A program made the position numbers and the translations under genes. Under the pieces are notes generated by a model. The model saw only the letters and a program-made list of their open reading frames with translations, was not told where the DNA came from and did not search any database. Of a stretch of 64,000 bases of DNA, positions 56,192 to 64,000 are shown piece by piece. Position 1 is the first letter of the stretch. Each line of letters opens with the position of its first letter. The stretch comes from Brachyhypopomus gauderio (lineage: Eukaryota; Chordata; Actinopteri; Gymnotiformes; Hypopomidae): positions 372,001-436,000 of the forward strand of contig NW_027506913.1 in NCBI RefSeq assembly GCF_052324685.1, read 5' to 3'.

Positions 56192-56636
56192 TGTAACGAT
56201 CTGCGCGACGCAGAACATGGAGGCGGACACAAACGCTGAGGAGAGCGAGATTTATTAATGGGAATTCCATAGGCAGAGTCGTATTCATAAGCAGGTTAAC
56301 TAACGAAGGACAAGCAAACACGGATGACAGAAAACACAAAGGAGCGAACTCACGAACAGCAGCATGCACAATGAACAGGAATGTACAAATGGCAGCGAAA
56401 ACGAGGAACATGAATGTACAAAATATCCGGCAATGACAAGGGAGACTCAGGGACTATAAATACACAGGACTGGACTAGACACAGGTGATAACAATGATGA
56501 CAAGGGCGTGGCAGACAATGGGAAACCAGGGCAACAGACAAGCAGGGCGGGACTAACGGGCAAGGAACAACACAGACACGAGGGAACAGGGAAACCGATG
56601 TGACAGCTAGGAGAGGGGGCATAGCCCTATGTGACA
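56192..56636 (-). mobile_element. Solo LTR, related to family C
   Basis: 445 bp, TGTAACGATCTGC...CTATGTGACA. Inner text such as GAGCGAGATTTATTAATGGG matches family C LTRs. The flanks AAAGG and AAATG match at four of five positions, an eroded target duplication. Confidence 0.8.
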
Positions 56637-56793
56637 AAATGTTGTTTTAAGCTAGGTGGTAGTCAAAAAATGTTGCCAGCTAACCAGCTAGCAGATGCAT
56701 AATGGCTGATGTTAGCCTGATTTTAGGAACGTCCTTTGAAAACTGACTGACTGGTGGTCTGTGTATTCAGGTGGCAAAGCACAGAGTCTATTT

Positions 56794-57146
56794 CAGGGGT
56801 CAGCAACCTTTGAGACATGGAGTACAAACTTTAACATGTCTAGTCAATTAGTCAATGAATGTGCCACTATCAACAAGTAAAATTGGTTGTTGAAGAGGGG
56901 GGGGGGGGGGGGGCTGGGGGGGACGACACAGATTAAGTATTATATCACGATCGATCGCCAAGCATAAACGCCTCCACCAAACAGAGCATTGAGGAGCAAT
57001 TTCAATTGGAGGATTGTGCTCTCTGTCTGAGATTTTTTATTATATATATATATTTTTTTGCTGATGCTGGTCCAGCGTGTCGCGTGCCAGTGATTATGCC
57101 TCGGCGTGCCAACGGTGGCACGCATGCCATAGCTTGCCGACCCCTG
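56794..57146. mobile_element. Non-autonomous hAT element
   Basis: Perfect 8-bp TSD GTCTATTT (56786-56793 and 57147-57154); ends CAGGGGTCAGCAACC and GCTTGCCGACCCCTG. It is related in its ends to 52-394 and contains a G run near 56898. Confidence 0.87.
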
Positions 57147-57154
57147 GTCTATTT

Positions 57155-59203
57155 GAACGGCCTAAATGATGTCATTTTAACTGTTTGGTCATGAAGAGCT
57201 GTCATTGAGAGGTCATGATGAGGGGAGTGAATCTGCTACTAAAGGAAATTATAGAAACTGCATAATGTTGGTCAAGTATCACATCATCACAACTCACTTC
57301 TAGTCATCCTCTGCATTTTTAGCATGTTCCCTTCCTATCCAGAATGCGTTAAACGATAGTACAGAATTGTAAAGAAGCACCTGGAGGTTTGGACATATGT
57401 TGTTTTTGCTGCTGTCATGGCTTCCTCTCTGAATTGACCTTAGCTAAAAAAGAAAAGAGATTGTTCCAAATATGCCCACAGATTTGGGAAAGTCAAGGGT
57501 TTCCCTTTGCCTTACAAGGCAGCAGAGAAAGCCGTGCAAGTCTACGTCATATGAATTCAGCTGAAATGTTTTTGCTGTTATACAGCAAACTTACTGGTGA
57601 CTTACTGGTTTCACCGGGGCTCAACTTCAACGTGTTAATCTCGGCTTTGAGCCTTATATAAAACACTCACTGTAAACTGTGACCTCCTGTAATTCTACCC
57701 CTGTCCTCTTTTATTAGCTGTTAATTTACTCACTGAACAGGTGACGGAGTTGTACTTATATTGGCTGCATCTCAATTCAGGGGCTGCAGCCTACGTAGAC
57801 TGCAGCCCACGGAGGCCACACACTTCGAAGGCCGGGTAGGCTGCATCTCACGGCTGTTAAATGAGACAGTCTAATCTTCGCAAGATGTATGTTTGCGTGA
57901 CCATGCTCTGCCCCGTTACATACGTGTTACATCAGTTTTTTCCTTGGTCCCTAAAAAATAAGAACTCGAGTTTTATATCACATCACCCACAAATGCCTAA
58001 AAGAAAACGCGTTGAACATTAGGGGTGGGAATCGTTTACTATCTCACGATTCGATTCCGATTTTGGGGGCCACGATTCGATTCAAAATCGATTTTCGATT
58101 CAAAACTATTTGATTTATAAAAATGTCTGCTTCAGTCTATAAAATCTGCATGATCTACTACAGTCTGCTTTGCAAGATAGAATGACAAATACAGAAAATG
58201 AAGTGTCTTTCACATCAGGGCTGTCAGGGCTGGCTCGCATGCAGTTCCCCCAGCCGTTGCTAGGGGCACCAGAGTCAGTCCCAGACTAAACCGGCGTAAC
58301 CGTACGTTCTCAGCCAGTCTCTGCTTTCTCTGTGATTGCTTATCGTTTAATGGTCTCGCCACCTCTCTCTGTTATGCTTTCTCTTTACTTATTTACTTAT
58401 ATACAAGTTTTAACTTGGTTAAAGAAGACATTCCGAGATGTGGTTTTGTTAACCCTTTCAAGTTAATGCGGCCAATGAGGTATGTAATTTGTATTTTAAT
58501 GTGTATGGGAAATAAGATGTTTATCTATGAAGGATTGTTAAGTTTCGGTTAGTTATTTAGTCTCAAGGACTATTCTGAATTTACTGATGTTGTTTGTAAG
58601 CCAATCTACTGATTTGTGAATATTTATGTTGTTGAATCATATTCTTATTGTCTATTCTCTATGAAAATCCCTTACTCTATGAAAATGTATTATTGTATGT
58701 TTGTACAGTTCTCACGGCATCGTTGGTTACACCTGTGTCCGAATTAAATGCCAGTAAATCAGGAAGGCCTTGTGTCCGTTTTTTCAACTTGGAGGGAGTT
58801 ACACCTGGTTTATACTTGACATGTCGCGAGCGGCGCGAGGGTCCGCGCTGTGGCTCTGCCCGTGCACGAGGGTCTAGCGCGCTGTCGATTCGCGAGGTCG
58901 TGCACCTTTCGAATTTTGTAACTTCGCGCGTGCCGTGCCTCAGCGCAATGAACAAAGTCATGTTTGCAGGGTGCATACACCTTTATAAGATGGAATTCAA
59001 GCACTTGTACGTCACTTTCAAGGTCCAGTTCAATATTTCCCAGCACGATAAATATACTCTAAATGTTTCGAAATAATTCGCTTTTAATCACATTATTAAA
59101 TGGTTTATTTTCAAAACGCCCAATCTGAACGTCTTCACGTTCTCTCATGTTTCGTCCTGGAATTACAAGAGGCTCGTATTTGTTAACGTAATACAAGAGA
59201 ACT
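57155..59203. other. Gene-free stretch with transposon scraps
   Basis: About 57768-57850 (GGCTGCATCTCAATTCAGGG then CTTCGAAGG) and about 58020-58110 (AGGGGTGGGAATCG with repeated CGATTCGATT) resemble ends of old fish DNA transposons. No gene is recognised. Confidence 0.5.
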
Positions 59204-59309
59204 GGGGTGGGTTTCCCGAAACGTTCGTAGCGCTAAGTACTTCGTAACCTCGTATGAAACGTATGAGGTTAAGTACTTAGCGCTAAGAACGTTTCGGGAA
59301 ACTCACCCC
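59204..59309. mobile_element. Palindromic miniature element (106 bp)
   Basis: The same palindrome as 21216-21324 (GGGGTGGGTTTCCCGAAACG at one end, a near complement at the other), slightly diverged and shorter in the centre. It lies 13 bp from a hAT element. Confidence 0.85.
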
Positions 59310-59322
59310 TGTTCAGTTAGAC

Positions 59323-60101
59323 CAGTGGTTCCCAAACTTTTTCTGCCATGCCCCCCTTTAGTAGATGAGAATATTTTTGCGGCCCCCCCTACACCCCACC
59401 ATATTGACTAGGAATGTGTTTAAAACTTACAAAAACAATAGGTTCACAACTTTGGTCAAACATGAAAAAAATAAACAGCAAGAAACCTTTTAAGTGGTTC
59501 AATAATTCTACATATAATTTAAAATAAATAAGGAGATGAAATAAGAGAAACAGCAATACATATGCGGCTAGTTTGCAAGCGCAGACATCACGCAGATCAC
59601 AAAGCATGTAATGGCCAGAAATATGTGTACTGTCTCTTTAAGGGAGCGAGTAGAGCGCGCGTATGGAATATTGTTTTTTTAGCTTTCTGCCGTAGACCGA
59701 CTCAGACCACTGCTCTTTAATTTATTTCTGTAAGTAACGCAATAAATGAGCTTTGGACAACTCATCAGTTCATGTATGAACAGTGAAGTATTACTGGAGC
59801 CCAGGTTTATTTTGGTCAACCAGCAAATAAACGGACTAAGTGGAATACCACCAGCGCGAGTATTAAGGTTGAACTAACTCCGAAAAGCAAGCAATACAAG
59901 CATAGAATTAGACTGAATAGATCTGTTTTTATGGATCGGTCACATTGTCCCCGATACCCGATCTAGAATTTTTTCAGATATTAATATCGGAATCGGTGCA
60001 TCCCTAACACATGTGCACGTTTTACTTTCAAGCTCCGCGCCCCCCCTGCAATAGCTCCGCGCCCCACCTAGGGTGCGCGCCCCCCACTTTGGGAACCACT
60101 G
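59323..60101. mobile_element. Non-autonomous hAT element
   Basis: Perfect 8-bp TSD AGTTAGAC (59315-59322 and 60102-60109); ends CAGTGGTTCCCAAAC and TTTGGGAACCACTG. Its right 220 bp match the arms of the inverted repeat at 10931-11355. No transposase was found. Confidence 0.9.
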
Positions 60102-60443
60102 AGTTAGACAGATATTTGTTGTGAAACGAAGTAGTTACAATTTCAAGCGTTTGAAAGTACTTTTCAAACCTGAAACACAAAGCAACATTAAAATTCGTCA
60201 TAAATGTTCATTAAAAGGCTTAGAATTCGCTTCAGATGCCGTTTACTGATTGTGATTCCCCGCTGTGCAAGGGAAGCTACAATGTCCTCATGACGCATAA
60301 GCAAATAAGACCTAATAAACGTATCTCTGTTCATTGTGGCATAAATCTAAACAATCAAAGTATATACAGTTTCAGGGAACTGTTACTGCCTCTCTCAATG
60401 TATGCGCTTAGGCCAGTAGGGTTTGCAAATGAATGAATGAAGA

Positions 60444-60603
60444 CGTGCGCACGATTAAAACAAAACGTGCGCACGAATTGTTAATCGTGCGCACGAATTA
60501 CTAAATCGTGACCACGAGTTTAATTAAAACGTGCGCACGATTAAAACAAAACGTGCGCACAAATTGGTAATCGTGCGCACGAATTACAGAAAACGTGCGC
60601 TCG
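60444..60603. repeat. Array of near-palindromic 10-mers
   Basis: CGTGCGCACG, itself a perfect palindrome, or a 1-2 base variant, occurs at 60444, 60466, 60486, 60507, 60530, 60552, 60572 and 60594, spaced about 20-23 bp by AT-rich text. Confidence 0.9.
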
Positions 60604-60749
60604 AATGGTAAAACGTTCCCTCGTTTAATTTTTATTTTTTACCTATGTCCCTTCCCGGGCTCGGTACGTAAGTGTGCAAAATGCAAGATATATCACTATC
60701 GCGATATACTAACAAATAATGGTATGAGAAATTAGCTGTTTAGGATTAA

Positions 60750-60751
<2 letters not shown>

Positions 60752-60807
<56 letters not shown>
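60752..60807. repeat. (TAA)n microsatellite
   Basis: An uninterrupted TAA run of about 56 bp. Confidence 0.96.
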
Positions 60808-63179
60808 GGGGCAAATCGAGTGAATGGGCACAGAGTGGGAGACAGGGGGCCAACTGGCAAAACCTATGTGTTTGAAATAGTTCAGGGGAATTTAAGTTAA
60901 CTTGTGGAAACAAATATGATTTGTAATCTGCTTAAAATAAATGGTGTCCTATTACTCCTAATTTAAATTCAAAGATTCAACGATTTAGATAAAGATGTAT
61001 GTATTAATACACCTACAGGTTCTTACCAAAAGATACGAACAATATCAGTAGAATATCATTGATCGCTAGTATGGAAAATCTTGTTCTTTTAATTCACTGG
61101 CATCTAATGTTATCAATTGACCAGCAGGTGGCATAAAAATACATAAAGAGCACGCAAGTATATGTCCTGCTGTTTTGTTTTGTTTCAGTGTTTTTATTGT
61201 AATTATAACATTTGTGTGACATTAATTCAGACGAAACCATAAAACAAGAATCATGCTTTTATTTGAACATGAATTTGCAGTCTACGCGAAGTCAAATTTA
61301 GGCCGTGAACCTGACGTGACTTTTGATGTTTGGGAATTCAGCACTACATGGTATTCATCAGTAGAGAGCGCCAAACCACCTAGCAAGCATTCAAACAAAG
61401 TTCAAAGGAAGCTCTGAAAAAAGGTAATAATGTTTTACAAACAGGTTTGTTTTCGCTTGTTAAGAAACATCAGTTAAGAAACATCAGTCTACAATAACGT
61501 TGCCAGTAAACATGTTTGGTAATGAACCTGCAATTGCCTGTTCACTGACCACTTAAATATACACTAACAAAACATTTACTGTTTCGTTGCCCTAGTTTAG
61601 AAGTATTACCAACACTAACATATTTATATATGATGATTTGTTTTTTTATAAAGACTACACAGCACTTCTGCAAGATGTTCTGCACGTGCAGCTCTCAAAT
61701 ATTCGAAATTAAAATTTTACGTTACGTTTTATATTTTAGCTGAGGAGACGAACCTAACATGGTGGCTCCGAACTTTTTAGGAGTGGGCGTTTCATTTGTT
61801 GCGTTTGGAGACATGATATATCACTTATCTGGGCCGGCTGACACAACTGTCCTTTCTGGCCTACCTTCTAAGATGTAATCAACACACTCTCAAGTAACTC
61901 TTTACGTAACAAACAGCACGGTGCAACTTTTTCTCTTGTAGTCCCAAAATATTGACTGTGCCACGGCCTTTCCAGCTGAACCTAACTCAAGAATGCACAG
62001 CTGTTTGCAATAAATACATGTTATATGTATGAACACTGAAATATTCACACATAAATTGATACGTTTTAATAGGCGCCCATGCACTGTGTTTCATAATGGT
62101 TTATTATATATAATGAAAAGGAGAATGCAGGAACATTGCAGCACAGCTGGCCCATGGCCTGATGATATAACACAGAAACCACTGTTGCTTAGTATTTGTT
62201 TTGTGGGCACCAACATGTGCTCTTTTTAACATGATTAAATGTTTACCATATCACATTTAACATATCTGCTGTAAGCGAGGATTACTGACCACTTTTGACC
62301 ACATTTTTACCACTCTGCGTACGTAACGTAACCCTCTGAAAGTTTAGACTGCTCTCCGTTTGAACTGTCGTTTGTCTTTCAGAGCAGGAGGTCAAGGCGG
62401 GTACACAGACAGTGTAACGCCCAGTTTGCCTAAATGCCACCGAGTATCGATGAAGTGTTCATACACAGTCAGCCAATAGGGATCATCGTATGGAAGATTG
62501 GGCCCGTGCTGAAAACGGGTAGCCTATTACTCAGAGAGCGGAACGGACCGTGATTGATCATGTTATTAATTTTCCATTATCTGAATGAACTGGGTCATGT
62601 CGCCAATATGACTGATTGCCAGCAACAAGTGAGTGTGCGTTACGCGGATGATTAAATATCAAAGACATATTGCAAAGACTAGATATCTGTTTGGAGAGCA
62701 GGTGTGAAATTGCCTTAAGGTCAGAGTTCAAATGAATAAGACTGATGTAGAGACAGCTGAATGTGATGTGGTGACTTTGGTCTTCTAAGGGATTTGATGC
62801 TTGCTCCAATATGCTAGTAATTCCCCAGTTCAGATTCACAAATTGTTTAATCTCTTATTCACATACTATTGAGAAGATGAGGTTTTTTTACTATTTATTT
62901 TTGTTATTATGAACTTTATTAGGAGTAGTAAGGTTATTTAGTAACCAGTTAGATTTAGAGGATTGAGAAGATTCTTCCAGTAACTGGCAGAGCATTGAAT
63001 ACAGTTAAAACATTTTTGCCATGTCCAGCTATTGCAGCCTGTAGTAAGACAGCCTAAAGACCAAAGACCAAACCTTAAGCCAACAGACTTTTCTCATCTT
63101 CTTACCGTAATCTATAAAACTGACAGACATTCTTCATAGTGCTGTATCATTATTTCTCAAGAGAAGTAGCAGCTGTCTT
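60808..63179. other. Unassigned stretch
   Basis: AT-rich sequence with short chance frames only. No element ends, RNA gene or conserved coding block was recognised. Confidence 0.5.
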
Positions 63180-63830
63180 AGTGGCAGGTCCTTAGACGGG
63201 CTCTCTGCTGCCTGTTTGGAATATTTCCCTTGTCCCTCGTCGTACTCCTGTGCCATTGCCTGTTCTGCTCATGCCTAACTCGTGAGGAGACTTAAATGGC
63301 AATGATGTGGTGGTGTGTCCATCGGAAGTCTCGAAGCTCCTACCGTGGAAAACAGCCTGCCCCATTGTTTTGTTTGGCTTCCAGGACATGAATGCTAGTT
63401 TACCGTTAAGACCCAAACATTGAATTCCATTCCATCTAGAGAGCGGAGGGGACAAGCTCTGTACACCGTTGTGAGGCAGAGGCGGGAAACAAAGCCTTCC
63501 CCAAACCTTGCTGCATTTTGGCGAAAGCATGGTGCTTTATCGAAGTGCCGGAGGGCATTTTGTGCAAGTCTTGCCATGCACCATGTATGACTGATTTAGA
63601 GGATGAAGTTAAAAAAAATTTATTTTTGTCAGGCAGCCCCAGAAACATTAGAGCGGTTCCCTTGGAGTTGGTGATGGTTATTTTCGGTATGCACAAAACT
63701 GTGGATATCTTCACAATACTCTTTGCCACCTTGCAGGAACCATGCAGGTTTAAGGTTTTCTAGTGTGAGTTTTGCAATCCTTGTTTCCAGTGTTTCAATG
63801 CAATAAAAAAATATAAAAAATAAATAAATA
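63180..63830 (+). other. Possible transcript 3' end or retrocopy of one
   Basis: This block differs from its AT-rich surroundings (more balanced composition) and ends with AATAAA at about 63802 followed by A-rich text. It has no long frame. It may be a 3' UTR or a retroposed copy of one. The gene is not identified. Confidence 0.3.
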
Positions 63831-63917
63831 AAAAATGTAAATGTGCCATATTTGTCAATTGTGATTTTTCACCACAATCAAAATTTGTCCTCCGCTTTTA
63901 CCCATCTGTGCAGTTAG

Positions 63918-63918
<1 letters not shown>

Positions 63919-63949
<31 letters not shown>
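63919..63949. repeat. (CA)n microsatellite
   Basis: A run of CA dinucleotides of about 30 bp. Confidence 0.95.
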
Positions 63950-63951
<2 letters not shown>

Positions 63952-64000
63952 TGCTTACTAGGGGGCTGTGGTGCACACATGCCCAGAGCGGTGGTGCCCA

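Noticed and set aside
62558-63763. Short frames near the right edge
   Set aside because: Overlapping short frames on both strands without recognisable motifs or splice support.

Overview
The window is a piece of a teleost fish chromosome. Evidence: introns with GT-AG borders, a TRIM gene with the 96-bp and 234-bp exon lengths typical of the fish-specific finTRIM family, fish-type Tc1, L2, hAT, Harbinger and chromodomain Ty3/Gypsy elements, and abundant microsatellites. The species cannot be named from the sequence alone.

Four host genes can be built by splicing. (1) 24504-30155, minus: a finTRIM-like protein (RING, B-boxes, coiled coil, B30.2) with an apparent frameshift in its linker exon. 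(2) 31777-33762, plus: a GPI-anchored ecto-ADP-ribosyltransferase-like protein. (3) 36542-40519, plus: its tandem paralogue. Both ART-like copies keep the E-x-E motif but have lost the arginine and serine motifs of arginine-specific enzymes. (4) 47547-54895, plus: a complete eight-exon Kv-channel-interacting protein (KChIP) of 222 residues, with LTR elements in introns 3 and 6. FinTRIM and the first ART are divergently arranged, 1.6 kb apart.

Most of the rest is transposable elements, many with exact target-site duplications (TSDs). 1-11355: a hAT miniature, a decayed Tc1, two damaged copies of LTR family B, L2 fragments and a large inverted repeat made of two hAT ends. 11384-21402: a three-level nest in which a Tc1-like transposon holds a non-LTR retrotransposon whose 3' tail holds an apparently intact Ty3/Gypsy chromovirus-type element (family A, 14817-19762). 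21400-24400: repeats. 27700-29200: hAT elements in finTRIM intron 1. 33861-35372: a terminal-inverted-repeat element carrying a coding fragment and a solo LTR. 42480-46980: an L2 fragment split by a Harbinger element and by LTR family C. 51263-53453: a complete non-autonomous LTR element of family B. 56192-60603: a solo LTR, hAT elements, a palindromic miniature element and a palindrome-rich array. 60604-64000 is mostly unassigned.

The most notable pattern is shared by three unrelated-looking LTR families (A, B, C). In each, the 10-11 nt just downstream of the 5' LTR are exactly complementary to a site inside the same LTR about 25 nt downstream of a TATA-like box, where the RNA should begin. 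That is the arrangement expected for self-primed reverse transcription, known from the Tf1/sushi group. Two of the families are non-autonomous and encode repeat-rich proteins (acidic or proline-rich), so family A or a relative could be driving them. I could run no database search; homologies rest on recognised motifs.
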